A stretch of 64,000 nt of DNA from Paenibacillus apiarius (GCF_017052585.1 NZ_JAFFHZ010000001.1:806001-870000); one strand, 5' to 3'. Numbered from the stretch's first letter, positions 55,054 through 64,000 are shown. A program made the numbers and translations. The notes: generated from the sequence alone by a model not told the origin.

Positions 55054-56049
55054 TTATTCTTCAATATACACTCTTTCTCCGGACATCAAGTAAACTACGT
55101 TTTTGTCGGCATCCAGCGCCGCTACCATCTTTGTCTCCTTATTTTGGACGAAGCAGAAATCTCTGGCCGAGTTGTCCCATTTCACTTCAAGTCCCTGGAT
55201 GTCCATATTGAACAATTTCTTCGCGATCGGGGCGACCACTTCTTTCGCTTCTTTTTCGGTAATATCTTTCTTCAACACACGTTTTCGCCCACCATCATGA
55301 ACGTAGCGTACCTTCCCCGTCTTTTCATCTAGAGAAAGCGTGACCTTGTCGCCTTTAAGCTCCCACGTCTTATTCTCAACGCCACCCTCAAGCACAGCTT
55401 TCGTCACGTCAAAGTCACGATCTAAAGCCGTTTTCACTGCTTCCGTTGCCGTTTTCAGTAATTTCGAATCAAGCTCGTTCTTGCTAAATTCGATCGCCGC
55501 CCCAATACGATTTTTCTCTTTCGACCCTGGCATATTTTTCAACAGAAAGGCGGAGAAATCTTTCCCTCTTAAAGAATACTGGGTAAAAGGTTGCTTTGGA
55601 TTTTCATAGTACTCGGACACGTCAACTTCTTTATCAAATGTGTATTTTTTCTTGGCATGCATCCCTTTCAGCACTTTCAGGATTTCATCCTGATCCTTTT
55701 TGCTGATTCTATCGATGGTTTGCTTCCCTCTGATACTCCATATTTCTTTGGTCTTTTGTATATAGGCTACACTATAAGTTTCATCTTCAGAACGAACCCA
55801 CACCCACCCTAACATTTCATCAAGCTCGCCAACATCCTGCAACTTAATCTCTTTCCCCGCAAATTGCTTTACGGCCTTTTGCAGCTCGGCAGCCAGCTTC
55901 TTGTCGATTTTCACTTCTTTGCTCTTCGCTTGCTGCTGCTCTTGCTGCTTCTCTTGCGCTGCCTCCGCGCCGGCAGGAATCGGTCCTGCCAATGTGGCCA
56001 GCATGCCGGATACGACCAGTGTTGCAACGATAGCTTTTTTCAAATTCAC
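55054..56049 (-). CDS. secreted protein of unknown function
   Basis: A 331-residue exported protein. The signal peptide (KKAIVATLVVSGMLATLAGPIPAGAEA) is followed by a Gln-rich segment and then a region of alternating alpha and beta segments with two PepSY/YcdB-like passages (KDITEKEAKEVVAPIAKKLF; VENKTWELKGDKVTLSLDEKTGKVRYV), a pattern typical of PepSY-type secreted inhibitors, though the match is loose. Start is GTG at 56049 with AGGAGG seven bases upstream. Monocistronic. Confidence 0.7.
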   Translation of the reverse strand: MNLKKAIVATLVVSGMLATLAGPIPAGAEAAQEKQQEQQQAKSKEVKIDKKLAAELQKAVKQFAGKEIKLQDVGELDEMLGWVWVRSEDETYSVAYIQKTKEIWSIRGKQTIDRISKKDQDEILKVLKGMHAKKKYTFDKEVDVSEYYENPKQPFTQYSLRGKDFSAFLLKNMPGSKEKNRIGAAIEFSKNELDSKLLKTATEAVKTALDRDFDVTKAVLEGGVENKTWELKGDKVTLSLDEKTGKVRYVHDGGRKRVLKKDITEKEAKEVVAPIAKKLFNMDIQGLEVKWDNSARDFCFVQNKETKMVAALDADKNVVYLMSGERVYIEE

Positions 56050-56278
56050 GGTAAATCCTCCTATGTAATTACTTGAATATTTGCTCACTCATATTATCCT
56101 AGCAAAGGAATTGCAAAAAACCACAAAACATTCTATTAATATTAATTAAGAAATCGTTAATAACCAACAAGATTAATATCAGTTACTTTTGACCATTGAC
56201 TTTACTATCTTGAGCAGAGCGTCACCGTCCTTGGCATCCGGATACATCAAGCAACTCATTCAGTCTGGGGCTAGTTAA

Positions 56279-56406
56279 TTTTCCACGGTTGCCGTTTCTA
56301 TCGGCGGATTGCTTGCTGCTGCCCTTGTTTTAGGTTTTATAGAGCATTTCTTTGTAATGAGGAATGCTTTTTTATCTTTTTTTAAAATGAAAAGGATATT
56401 TCTATA
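56279..56406 (+). pseudogene. C-terminal fragment of a membrane protein
   Basis: About 41 codons, opening directly after a stop codon and with no start, encode a membrane helix VSIGGLLAAALVLGFIEHFF and a basic tail ending FFKMKRIFL. Family not recognised. It is the only coding-like sequence in 56050-56494. Confidence 0.35.
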
Positions 56407-56407
56407 A

Positions 56408-56450
56408 CAATAATGTAAAACAATAATGTTTTATTGTAAAACGATAAAAC
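56408..56450 (+). promoter_or_regulatory. operator-like repeats before the DUF2975/XRE pair
   Basis: CAATAATGT occurs at 56408-56416 and 56421-56429, and CAATAA-TGTT-TTATTG (56421-56436) is a perfect palindrome followed by TTGTAAAACGATAAAAC. Probable binding site of the XRE protein encoded in the operon. Confidence 0.45.
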
Positions 56451-56494
56451 GTGTGTTAAAGTCAAATTTACAATAAATAAGTGAGGTGCTTTTT

Positions 56495-56983
56495 ATGAAA
56501 CAAGGTTCAACACTCTTTTTAAAGATAGCTGTTTTTATTATCGGAACTCCAGTTCTTGCTTTGAGTATATTTTGGTTGCCTGGGATAGCCGCTAGAGATG
56601 CAGCAGCGCATCCAGAGACTGCCTACTTGCAGTATCCCTTTTTGATAGGTGCATATATAACGGTAACACCGTTTTTCGTTGCCTTATATCAGGCTTTAAA
56701 ACTTTTAAGCTATATTGACCAGAACAAAGCCTTCTCGGAATTATCTGTTAGAGCTTTGAAGTATATAAAATATTGTGCAATCACCATCAGTACCTTGATT
56801 GTAGTAGGAATAATATCTGGAGTTATATTGATTGCAGGTGAAAGTGAAGACATAACAGGTTTTATAAGCTTGGGATTAATGTTCACTTTTGCTTCAATGG
56901 TGATTGCAGTATTTGCTGCTGTTCTTCAAAGACTTTTACAAGAAGCCATCGATATAAAATCAGAGAATGACTTAATAGTCTGA
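56495..56983 (+). CDS. DUF2975 membrane protein (YoaS-like)
   Basis: A 162-residue protein with four membrane helices of the DUF2975 family, like Bacillus YoaS. Typical elements: the N-terminal LFLKIAVFIIGTPVLALSIF, the conserved LSYIDQNKAFSELSVRALKYIKYC between helices 2 and 3, and LQRLLQEAIDIKSENDLIV at the end. GAGGTG lies six bases before the ATG. It is almost always followed by a small XRE regulator, as here, 10 bases downstream. Function unknown; possibly a membrane partner that tethers the regulator. Confidence 0.9.
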   Translation: MKQGSTLFLKIAVFIIGTPVLALSIFWLPGIAARDAAAHPETAYLQYPFLIGAYITVTPFFVALYQALKLLSYIDQNKAFSELSVRALKYIKYCAITISTLIVVGIISGVILIAGESEDITGFISLGLMFTFASMVIAVFAAVLQRLLQEAIDIKSENDLIV

Positions 56984-56993
56984 GGTGGATAAC

Positions 56994-57233
56994 ATGGCAA
57001 TTATAATCAATATTGATGTGATGCTGGCTAAAAGGAAAATGAGCGTAACTGAACTTTCGGAGAGGGTTGGAATAACAATGGCTAACCTTTCTATATTGAA
57101 AAATGGAAAGGCAAAAGCAATTAGGCTTTCAACTTTAGAGGCAATTTGCAAAGCATTAGAATGCCAACCTGGAGATATTTTAGAATACAAAAGTGACGAA
57201 GACACTTACACTATAAGACATCACGTAACGTGA
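56994..57233 (+). CDS. XRE/Cro-CI family regulator (YozG-like)
   Basis: A 79-residue helix-turn-helix protein (IIINIDVMLAKRKMSVTELS, NLSILKNGKAKAIRLSTLEA, ICKALECQPGDILEY) of the YozG type. GAGGTGG is five bases before the ATG at 56994. It is in one operon with the DUF2975 protein and probably binds the palindromes upstream of it. Confidence 0.92.
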   Translation: MAIIINIDVMLAKRKMSVTELSERVGITMANLSILKNGKAKAIRLSTLEAICKALECQPGDILEYKSDEDTYTIRHHVT

Positions 57234-57458
57234 GGGTAAAGACGATACAACCATAATTTTTCTATACTCCAACACCTTAATATCGTGATTGTCGGACTAC
57301 ATCTATACGAACCCAGGAATTAGCATTAATACCTGCAGGCCTTTAACAGGCAGACCCCTGGCGCGCAAAAAAGACCGCCTAAAGATTGAAAGCGCCCATT
57401 CTTTAATTTTCATAAACATCCCCTTATCTAAAGGTGAACGCAGAAATATTTTCAATCC

Positions 57459-57530
57459 TCAACAGGACACCTGCAGTTCCATCACAACAATGTGCTCCTC
57501 GCCATCCTCATAGTAAGTTCCGTCCAAACA
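57459..57530 (-). pseudogene. short C-terminal gene fragment
   Basis: Codons between two stops read ECLDGTYYEDGEEHIVVMEL and end QVSC stop; acidic and coding-like but with no start or family match. The rest of 57234-57555 has nothing else recognisable. Confidence 0.25.
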
Positions 57531-57555
57531 TTCCTAATCGCCAGGCGCCACTGTA

Positions 57556-58466
57556 TCATAAATAGAAACAAAACAGGCATATAGAAATGACAATTGGTAC
57601 CAGCCAATACTTTCTCTCCAAATAAGATTGATATTGATCTTTGGAGTGATGACGCAGCCGCTCAATCTTATCAATCTTCCGCAACAGGAGCCAGCAAAAG
57701 TACAGCGCAGGGATGGACGCTGCACCTGATATCCCTAACAAAAAATAGTTGGGAGAATCAGATGGCGAAGATACACTCTTCACCAAATCCCCGCCTTGCA
57801 TATACGATCCGACTACATAGGCGATGTTTGTAGTCATATGGATGACGATCCCCGGCCAGATCGACCGAGCGTAGAGTATACGATAAGTGCCGATACCCAA
57901 GCAGCGAAGAACAGCTCCATCAGCCGATATGGATTGTTGTGAAAGAGGGCGAACAAGACGGAGCTCATCGCCGCGGCGAACCATTTCCCCTTTTGTTCGT
58001 ATCCGGTCAACAGCACCCCTCTGAACAACAGCTCTTCACATATCGGCGGAATTACGCCAATCGCTACGATGAGCAAAGCTAGGGACATGATGTCGGTTGC
58101 GATCGGATAAATCGATACCTGATACGTTCTCCCAAGGGCTGCTGATACGATTTCGGTCGCTTGATGAATAAACAACATGAAAATCTGACTAAGCGCATAT
58201 ATCAGTATACTTAGCAGCATCGTTCGCCAAGTCACCTTACGGAACTTGAATACGGACACCCATGAAAGCTCTTCGTTGCTCGTTAATACAACAGAAGGAA
58301 TCACATTCAATCCGATTTGTGCGAACGCTACATAGAGTAGAAAAAAGCCTAAGTTAGCGTATAGCTGATGTTTATCTGGAAATATAAAGGTAGACAGCAC
58401 ATTTCCCGATATATAGGAAACAAGAAACAGCCAGCCCGCATGTATTGCATTCATTCCTTTAGTCAT
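57556..58466 (-). pseudogene. frameshifted CPBP (CAAX/Abi) intramembrane protease
   Basis: The minus strand encodes a CPBP family membrane protease split in two frames. The first part, from ATG 58466, holds the catalytic PPICEELLFRGVLLTGYE (Glu-Glu and Arg) and SSVLFALFHNNPYRLMELFF (His), then runs out of frame near 57895. The second frame continues exactly where expected with LGIGTYRILYARSIWPGIVIHMTTNIAY (the last His motif) and four more lines of membrane protein to 57556. A single-base indel explains it; all catalytic residues are otherwise present. It could be a sequencing error or a real inactivation. Confidence 0.75.
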
Positions 58467-58484
58467 TCCTCTCTCCCTCAACTC

Positions 58485-58619
58485 GTCACGAAACCCCAAG
58501 TTCTTTGTCTATCCGCTGTATCGCACGCTTGGACTTGAGCAAGGCTGTGGACAGTAGAATAACGATGCCCGATACGATAGGAGTCCATGTCCAACTAACT
58601 AGCCGGTATTCAGTTAACG
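58485..58619 (-). pseudogene. C-terminal fragment of a membrane protein upstream of the CPBP gene
   Basis: About 40 codons without a start read WTWTPIVSGIVILLSTALLK and end RIDKELGVS stop. An in-frame TAA lies just upstream. Its stop is only 19 bases before the CPBP start, so it was probably the preceding operon partner. Confidence 0.4.
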
Positions 58620-58640
58620 TTCGTGTTTATTCGAAATTTT

Positions 58641-58790
58641 TTAGATATCCAGTTCTTGGCTTAGTCTAACTACTTCATCGTCAGTGAGACCTTTATCAAC
58701 CGCAGTTCTCAATAGTTGCTGTCTTAATCCGCGATTTTTTGACAACGGTGCATCTAGTGACGCGTCATAGTTGGATACAATAGAACTCAC
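58641..58790 (-). CDS. Spo0E-like aspartyl-phosphate phosphatase peptide
   Basis: About 49 residues ending in GLTDDEVVRLSQELDI. The SQELD pentapeptide is the signature of the Spo0E family, small helical-hairpin phosphatases that dephosphorylate Spo0A-P and delay sporulation. Start uncertain: no ATG is available. GTG at 58790 lies inside the sequence GGAGGTGA, while an ATT at 58781 is at ideal spacing (five bases) behind that same site. Monocistronic. Confidence 0.65.
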   Translation of the reverse strand: MSSIVSNYDASLDAPLSKNRGLRQQLLRTAVDKGLTDDEVVRLSQELDI

Positions 58791-58896
58791 CTCCGCATAA
58801 CAACTTAACTTATAGCGGCAGGTCAACTACAGTTGCAATAAGTATATAATGTGTTTCGGTGAATACAAAAATTAGGTGGTAAAGAAACAAAATGTA

Positions 58897-58925
58897 AAAA
58901 GAACACCCGAAGGCGTTCTTTTTAT
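58897..58925. terminator. terminator after the 91-residue membrane protein gene
   Basis: Minus strand AAGAACGCC-ttc-GGGTGTTC plus TTTTTAC, 23 bases beyond the stop at 58948; also has T-run on the plus side. Confidence 0.7.
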
Positions 58926-58947
58926 GGATTTGATCCTTAATGCTGTA

Positions 58948-59223
58948 TTATTTTTTCGTCTTTTTGCTGTAAATCCATTGTTGTCGAGAAAGACCAATAA
59001 ATATGATTGTAAAGAGAACGGATTGAATCCAATTACTTCCGTTCTTGAAGATGGTGGTGTAATACGACACCAATAACCCAATTGCCACAAGCCCCAAGAA
59101 AACATAATTCCTTACCAAAATGTTCTTTCTAAAGATGAAGTGAATTCCTAGAACGACTATTAATGTGTACAGAGTAAGAAAAGAAATGGTGATTAATAAC
59201 GCTTCAATTTGACTGAGTTCCAT
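58948..59223 (-). CDS. small three-helix membrane protein
   Basis: A 91-residue protein with three hydrophobic segments (ALLITISFLTLYTLIVVLGI, FLGLVAIGLLVSYYTTIF, IQSVLFTIIFIGLSR) and a basic C-terminus. GGAGGAG lies four bases before the ATG. No family recognised; AT-rich. Probably a real gene with its own terminator. Confidence 0.65.
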   Translation of the reverse strand: MELSQIEALLITISFLTLYTLIVVLGIHFIFRKNILVRNYVFLGLVAIGLLVSYYTTIFKNGSNWIQSVLFTIIFIGLSRQQWIYSKKTKK

Positions 59224-59251
59224 AACTCTCCTCCACTACGTTGAATTGCGC

Positions 59252-59395
59252 TTACGAGTTTGTTGTAACTTCGTAATAAATGACTGGCAACCAATGAATG
59301 TTAAGCGTTATGCCATTCCCGCGGTTGTAGTAATCAAAATCATTAGCGATTGAGTTTCCTGAAGCATTTGAAACATTGTACAGGACAGTAAAAAA
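59252..59395 (-). pseudogene. C-terminal fragment of an unrecognised (secreted?) protein
   Basis: After an in-frame TAA the minus strand reads VLYNVSNASGNSIANDFDYY and ends NIHWLPVIYYEVTTNS stop. Asn- and Tyr-rich, as in secreted beta proteins. No start. The rest of 59396-59562 has no gene. Confidence 0.35.
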
Positions 59396-59562
59396 TTATA
59401 AGAATCGGTGCAACTGCCTTAAACCCAGATCAATGGGCAATAGGTATTTTCAGTTCCGCAACAATATTCGCCGCAACGGTTACTTGATGCACGACCTGCT
59501 AAACACATTTTAAAGAATATAGCATAAAAGATAGATTCATAAAATTTTTAATACTCCCCTAA

Positions 59563-59591
59563 AATCCCCGCATCTTTCATAGATACGGGGG
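59563..59591 (-). terminator. terminator of the GH20 gene
   Basis: Minus strand CCCCGTATC-tatgaa-AGATGCGGGG followed by ATTTT, about 10 bases after the stop. Confidence 0.75.
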
Positions 59592-59601
59592 TAACGCCAG
59601 C

Positions 59602-62600
59602 CTATTTCATCTGAATCATTCGTACCAGCTCTTGCATCGGACGAAGATCACGTGTCGCATCATATGGATAGCGGTTCAACACTTGGAGAAGCAGCTTTCG
59701 TAATGTCTCTTGTTTGTGTAATTTCGGGAGCAATTCATCCATTAATGCAATCAATCTCTTGTATTCCTGAATATGATCCGGTTGATACACTTCGAACTCG
59801 AAGAAGGAGTAACCAAAGACGGTCGCCCGCTTCACGCCTTGGAATTTGACATATCGCGCAGCCTTCGGATCGAATGTGATAATGTCCAAGTTGCCTTTGG
59901 AAGTAATGACTCCGCCATCACCGGACACGTTCGTCCAGTTCTGCTTGTCATCAGACACGAGCAGCTTATATTTTTCTGCACCCGCTTGCCACTTGATAAT
60001 GACTTTGTTGATTTCTTTCGACTCGCCCAAGTCAACCATAAACCATGCATCGTCCACGTAAGCGCTGGACCATCTGGAGCTTATGGACACAATCCCATCC
60101 ACCGCCATGTCAGACGAATAATATGGGAACTCAGTCGCGGAAGATTCCGTCGCTTTATGCAGCGCCGCATTGTCACTGCTAAGCAGCTCAATCGGTTTAT
60201 TGTATATCATGACATTATCCAGAACACCCTTGAATGCATTCGTATCGCTGCCGATCTTGAGCGTTGGCAGCACCAGCGTCTGCAGATGAGGAAATGTGTT
60301 CTCGAGCCGCTCCACGTATTCATCCACATTAACGAACAGCGTAACGCCTTTACTGTCACCCCTCAGAAAGATATGCGTCCACTTGTCCTCCGGAACGACG
60401 TAATTGAACGCGCTGTCATAGTGTTCCTTCGTAAACCCAAGCTTGCCCGTCTTGCCCTGCTTGAGCTTCAACCTGCCTGCGGGAGACTCCATTAGCACAG
60501 CGTCATCTGGATTGTTCTTGTCCGGCTTCACCCACATCGAGAGAGTCCATCCGAACCCGAGCGCCTCGATCGGTGTCTCAATGTAGCTCTTCCCTCCGTT
60601 CAAGCGGACCCCCTTGCCGTATTTCCCTTCTGTCATTTCAACGTTGACGCCCTCACCGTCAAATCCGTTGCCTGATTGATCCTTGAATTGATCTTCGAAC
60701 AAATATTGAATGACACGATTTTCTTCATTATCAACGACGATCTTATGCGATAAATTCGCGTTCGGCGCATCGCCAATGGCCTCCGCCCGCTTCACATACC
60801 GCTCGAAAGACTTGTCGTCTCTCGTTCCGGTCCACATCTTCTCCGACACGACTTGGATCCCAGGCAGCAGCCGCTCATGCGAGTCGTCCATCGATAAGCC
60901 ATTGGCATCAGACACATCGTTCCATAAGGCGAACATACCACCTTTACCGCGCGGGTGGCCGAATGGCAGCGTCGTCGTCTCCCATTTGATCGGCTCCCAT
61001 TCATTGTACAGGAACTGGGAATTCAAGTAATCCCCATATAAGGTAGGAACGATATACAGGAATACATTCTGAACGTTAAGAACGTCGAAGCCGAGATCTA
61101 CGGCCTGCTGCGGCGCACCATAAGGCTCATACCAGATGTCCATCGTAGCTTCATTACTTACCGGTGTCGATCCGTTGTATTCCGTCAATCCGCCCCATAA
61201 ATGCGGGTGCTTGCCTTTGCCGTTAATATGTTTCACGAGTGTATCCATGTACCGCCGGAAAATTTCAACATCCGGTCCCCAATATTCATCCGTACCAATG
61301 TGCACTTCAGGCCCGACGAAGGTCGGATCGCTTCCATCCAAGTATTCATCGAACAATTTCTTTACAAAAGCAACGGTTTCCGGTTTGGAAATGTCTAAGG
61401 AGCGTTCGTTCCCAAGTGCAGGATCATAGGAGGTAAATGCGCGGGAATGCCCTGGCGTATCAATTTCCGGAATGACATTGACGCCATAGTCCATGCCTAG
61501 AAGCTGAAGGTCTTTGAATTCCTGCTTCGTATAATAGCCATTCGGGCTGGCCAGTCCCGGATATGTGGTGCTTTCCAGCCGGTAAGCTGCCGTCGTTCCA
61601 TCTGCGAACGGCGTGCCGACATCATCGTTCAAGTGAATCTGGAACATGTTCATTTTGTACCAAGACAACAGCTTTACGTAGCTTCTAAGGAAATCTATCG
61701 TATAGAACTTGCGGGCGACATCGATCATCAGTCCGCGCTTCTCGTACTTCGGATAGTCTCTCGCTTCCCCTTGAGGGATGGTGCGATCCTTGTTCTGCTT
61801 GATGATCTGGAGCGCGGTTCTCGTACCGAAGAAAGCCCCCTTCGCCGACACGGAGGCGATCGACACATACTCGCCTGCCTTGAACACATTTCCTTCCTCA
61901 CCGAGCCACGTCAAGGACGGATCAAGAGACAAGTACAGATCCCCTGTCTGCGGCTCCCCATAGACAATCTCAAGCTCGTATCCCGTAAGATCCAACAGAT
62001 CCTCGCGTGTCAATTCGGCTGCCTTGCGCAGCGCTGACTCGTCCGGCGGGTTCACGACAATGCGCGAAGATTCGGTCAGTGCATAGTTGCCGGAGCCCCC
62101 ATACCATTCTCTCAAGGACGGAATCACGTCCGGCTCTGCATTTCGTTCCGAGGTCTGCTTATATTGGCCCGGAACGGTCACGGCGATATTTCCGGACAGG
62201 AGCTTTCGCTTCGGATCGTTCAGATCTTCTGCCTCCACCAGGAGGTTCACCTTGGCATCCACCAACGGCGCGCGAATATTGCCCTCCCGATCAATGACAG
62301 GCAATCGGTCGCTGCCGTACACGCTCACGCGGAATCCTTCCGGCACTTTAGCCGCAGACCAATCCAGCTTCGTCTGACCGGCATGCACCGTCAATGTTGC
62401 TGCTATTTTGTCTATGATGGATTGCAAGTCATTCAACTGGTACACCTCAAATTCATAAAAGGAGTAGCCATACAGGATGCCATCGACAGGCGCCCGCTGC
62501 ACGCCCTGGAATTTCACATATCTGGCTTGGCGCGGAGCGAAATCAATGATTTCCGTCCCTCCCTCGCATTGGATAATCCCATCATTGTCCTTCACATTCG

Positions 62601-63108
62601 ACCACAACACGCCGTCATCAGATACGAGTATCTTGTATGTATCAGCCCTTGTCTGCCATCGAATGACGACGCGATCCACAGCCTTCCGCTCTCCAAGGTC
62701 AACATAGAACCATTGATCATCTTGCTTCGCAGAAGACCATCTCGTATTGGGCTTTCCATCTACGGCTAATTCAGGATTAAGATAATCCACTTCGTTGCCA
62801 GCAGCAAAGACCGGCTTGTTCAAGGCTAGATTCGTCCCGCTGAACGCAGCGGGTGCTTCATCTGGAGAGTCACTCGGGAGTACGTTGCCGTCTTTGTCAT
62901 AGACGGCATCCGTGACGCTGTGCGGCGGTCCATCCTGAACAGCTGGGACTGTTGCGGCAGGAGGCGTGTCCGCCTGTCCTGATGCGGCATTTTTCACACT
63001 GGAATTCGCCAACGCTGTCGTCGGCTGGGCAACGGTCAAGGTCGCCGTCATTGCAACCATTAGACTGAGCAGCAATAAAACCGCTTTCAATTGTATCGTT
63101 TTCTTCAT
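59602..63108 (-). CDS. secreted multidomain GH20 beta-N-acetylhexosaminidase
   Basis: A 1168-residue secreted glycosidase removing terminal GlcNAc/GalNAc from chitooligosaccharides or glycans by substrate-assisted catalysis. Order: signal peptide (about 1-35), F5/8-type C discoidin/CBM32 domain (about 90-225, NLALNKPVFAAG ... RYVKFQGVQR), a GH20b N-terminal domain (about 320-440), the GH20 barrel (about 450-800) with the catalytic Asp607-Glu608 pair in HIGTDEYWG and VIPEIDTPGHSRA, a LamG-like domain (about 850-1000, WTLSMWVKPDKN), and a second discoidin domain (about 1005-1125). GGAGGG precedes the ATG. Fits with the chitin LPMO at 23532 in chitin or host-glycan use. Confidence 0.93.
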   Translation of the reverse strand: MKKTIQLKAVLLLLSLMVAMTATLTVAQPTTALANSSVKNAASGQADTPPAATVPAVQDGPPHSVTDAVYDKDGNVLPSDSPDEAPAAFSGTNLALNKPVFAAGNEVDYLNPELAVDGKPNTRWSSAKQDDQWFYVDLGERKAVDRVVIRWQTRADTYKILVSDDGVLWSNVKDNDGIIQCEGGTEIIDFAPRQARYVKFQGVQRAPVDGILYGYSFYEFEVYQLNDLQSIIDKIAATLTVHAGQTKLDWSAAKVPEGFRVSVYGSDRLPVIDREGNIRAPLVDAKVNLLVEAEDLNDPKRKLLSGNIAVTVPGQYKQTSERNAEPDVIPSLREWYGGSGNYALTESSRIVVNPPDESALRKAAELTREDLLDLTGYELEIVYGEPQTGDLYLSLDPSLTWLGEEGNVFKAGEYVSIASVSAKGAFFGTRTALQIIKQNKDRTIPQGEARDYPKYEKRGLMIDVARKFYTIDFLRSYVKLLSWYKMNMFQIHLNDDVGTPFADGTTAAYRLESTTYPGLASPNGYYTKQEFKDLQLLGMDYGVNVIPEIDTPGHSRAFTSYDPALGNERSLDISKPETVAFVKKLFDEYLDGSDPTFVGPEVHIGTDEYWGPDVEIFRRYMDTLVKHINGKGKHPHLWGGLTEYNGSTPVSNEATMDIWYEPYGAPQQAVDLGFDVLNVQNVFLYIVPTLYGDYLNSQFLYNEWEPIKWETTTLPFGHPRGKGGMFALWNDVSDANGLSMDDSHERLLPGIQVVSEKMWTGTRDDKSFERYVKRAEAIGDAPNANLSHKIVVDNEENRVIQYLFEDQFKDQSGNGFDGEGVNVEMTEGKYGKGVRLNGGKSYIETPIEALGFGWTLSMWVKPDKNNPDDAVLMESPAGRLKLKQGKTGKLGFTKEHYDSAFNYVVPEDKWTHIFLRGDSKGVTLFVNVDEYVERLENTFPHLQTLVLPTLKIGSDTNAFKGVLDNVMIYNKPIELLSSDNAALHKATESSATEFPYYSSDMAVDGIVSISSRWSSAYVDDAWFMVDLGESKEINKVIIKWQAGAEKYKLLVSDDKQNWTNVSGDGGVITSKGNLDIITFDPKAARYVKFQGVKRATVFGYSFFEFEVYQPDHIQEYKRLIALMDELLPKLHKQETLRKLLLQVLNRYPYDATRDLRPMQELVRMIQMK

Positions 63109-63343
63109 AGTCCCTCCATATCATCTTGTTATCGGTTTGGTCGAATACAAGTTATTGCCCATCACCTCCTTTTTTTATCCTATAATTTCCAAAACTCTGT
63201 TGCAACACAAAAAAAGGCATAAGCAAAAAGTTTACACTTCTCACTCATGCCCCGCTCGGGTAACACGTAAAAGGTAGATACTGTATCTTATTCGGGAACA
63301 TGCTCAATTATGAAAGCGAAACCGAACGAACCGCCGTTCCTTT

Positions 63344-64000
63344 TTAGAGGGTGCGGAATTTCAGATCTTTACAGTCTATATAGAAAGAAAAGGTTCTCGT
63401 TTCTTTTGTTCCATTCAGGGAAAGACTGAACGTCAAGTTTTTGACATCTCGGTCTGCCAACCCTAGATTGCGCACCCAGCCATGCTTTTCTTTTTTGGGT
63501 TTGATGGCCCCGGCTTCAAAATCGGGATTTGCCGGAGAGATCCCAACCGTTTCATATGATTTGCCTTCAATGCCGTCGTTTGCTCCCGTCTTCGCGCTTC
63601 CCAATTCAGGTGTAATATCTTCATTGCTCGTATTATTTTTAATCGTGATTTCAAAGTCCGTATTCCCCTCTGTAACCCGCACCGAATGAACCGTTACCTC
63701 AACATCTTTCACGGTTTGGGTGATAGGCAATGTTTCGAACTTAGTATCGCTGCTCCCGGAAGAGCCGCTTTCTGGCTTCTCTTCCTTCTTTTTAGACTCC
63801 AGCCTGATGCCGCCTTTTTCGAAAGCAACACGATATCCAACCGCATCGGCCAATTCCCGAATTGGAAGATAGAGCTTGCCCTCGATGGACACGGGCTTGT
63901 CGCTCAGCGCTTTCTCTTGTCCGTTAATGTAAATTTTGTATTCTTCGGCTTTGGCTGTAAAGTTCGATGCAGCGAATGCAATTCCTGAGAAAAAGATCGC
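63344..64000 (-). CDS. copper-amine-oxidase-like stalk-domain secreted protein (5' end beyond window)
   Basis: The frame is open to the right edge, so the start lies outside. The visible N-terminal end looks like a signal peptide (AIFFSGIAFAASNF), followed by a stalk domain typical of copper amine oxidase N-terminal domain proteins (EYKIYINGQEKALSDKPVSI, EGKLYLPIRELADAVGYRV), a Ser/Lys-rich linker and a C-terminal beta domain (about 110 residues: TVKDVEVTVHSVRVTEGNTD, FEITIKNNTSNEDITPELGS) resembling DUF4352-type immunoglobulin-like domains. No catalytic motif. Likely secreted; 219 residues visible. Confidence 0.8.
   Translation of the reverse strand, partial: AIFFSGIAFAASNFTAKAEEYKIYINGQEKALSDKPVSIEGKLYLPIRELADAVGYRVAFEKGGIRLESKKKEEKPESGSSGSSDTKFETLPITQTVKDVEVTVHSVRVTEGNTDFEITIKNNTSNEDITPELGSAKTGANDGIEGKSYETVGISPANPDFEAGAIKPKKEKHGWVRNLGLADRDVKNLTFSLSLNGTKETRTFSFYIDCKDLKFRTL

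Noticed and set aside
59400..59490. Bacteriocin-like plus-strand peptide (IGATALNPDQWAIGIFSSAT)
   Set aside because: No start codon or ribosome site and no transport or modification genes nearby; the minus strand in this region has its own gene fragment.

Overview
The window looks like a chromosome segment of a Paenibacillus-type Firmicute. The reasons are the gene families (PrkA kinase, AbrB with a C-terminal Cys cluster, Spo0E-like peptide, chitin-active LPMO, SLH-anchored peptidase, DUF2199, DUF368), GGAGG-type ribosome binding sites throughout, frequent GTG/TTG starts and mid GC content. No rRNA, tRNA or CRISPR array was seen.

Layout. 0-10 kb: azoreductase with an operator-like palindrome, a highly repetitive secreted or structural protein, a TetR/DUF4188 pair, the DUF368 lipid-carrier flippase, DUF2199, prkA, a DUF2161 nuclease-like protein and an aminotransferase. 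10.2-12.1 kb: a complete IS1182-type element inserted in a small palindrome, then a 200-bp MITE-like hairpin. 12-24.8 kb: a ComP-like sensor kinase that has lost its phospho-accepting histidine, a phosphodiester glycosidase pair, a 32-residue membrane peptide, abrB, trmL, a MarR-regulated MMPL exporter, an orphan PhoB-type regulator and an LPMO with a cre-like site in its promoter. 25-31.5 kb: a collapsed SDR pseudogene, a secreted FN3 protein, serC, and a TetR / MFS / luciferase-like oxidoreductase cluster ending in a truncated hydrolase.

31.8-39.6 kb is the most interesting part: a four-gene leftward operon made of an Lsa-like ABC-F ribosome protection protein, a 39-residue ORF, a Cfr-type 23S rRNA methyltransferase and a rifampin phosphotransferase. 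The ABC-F gene is preceded by a leader that can be read as a complete ribosome-controlled attenuator: a start-stop uORF (AUG UAA), segment 1, an antiterminator segment and an intrinsic terminator with 11 bp of exact alternative pairing. Flanks carry an AT-rich methyltransferase, a VanZ-like protein and IS-like debris, so this is probably an acquired resistance island.

39.9-52.6 kb holds cell-envelope genes: OatA-like acyltransferase, LCP ligase, a GC-rich HGNAT-like acyltransferase, an SLH-anchored M14 carboxypeptidase between two 230-bp direct repeats, and a response regulator / histidine kinase / lipoprotein operon with ATGA overlaps. 52.6-55 kb is a gene graveyard (NmrA/QOR2-type oxidoreductase, DUF4367 protein, ISL3 and IS30 remnants). 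55-64 kb contains a secreted protein, a YoaS/YozG-like pair, a frameshifted CPBP protease, a Spo0E-like peptide, a multidomain GH20 hexosaminidase and, cut by the right edge, a copper-amine-oxidase-like stalk-domain protein.
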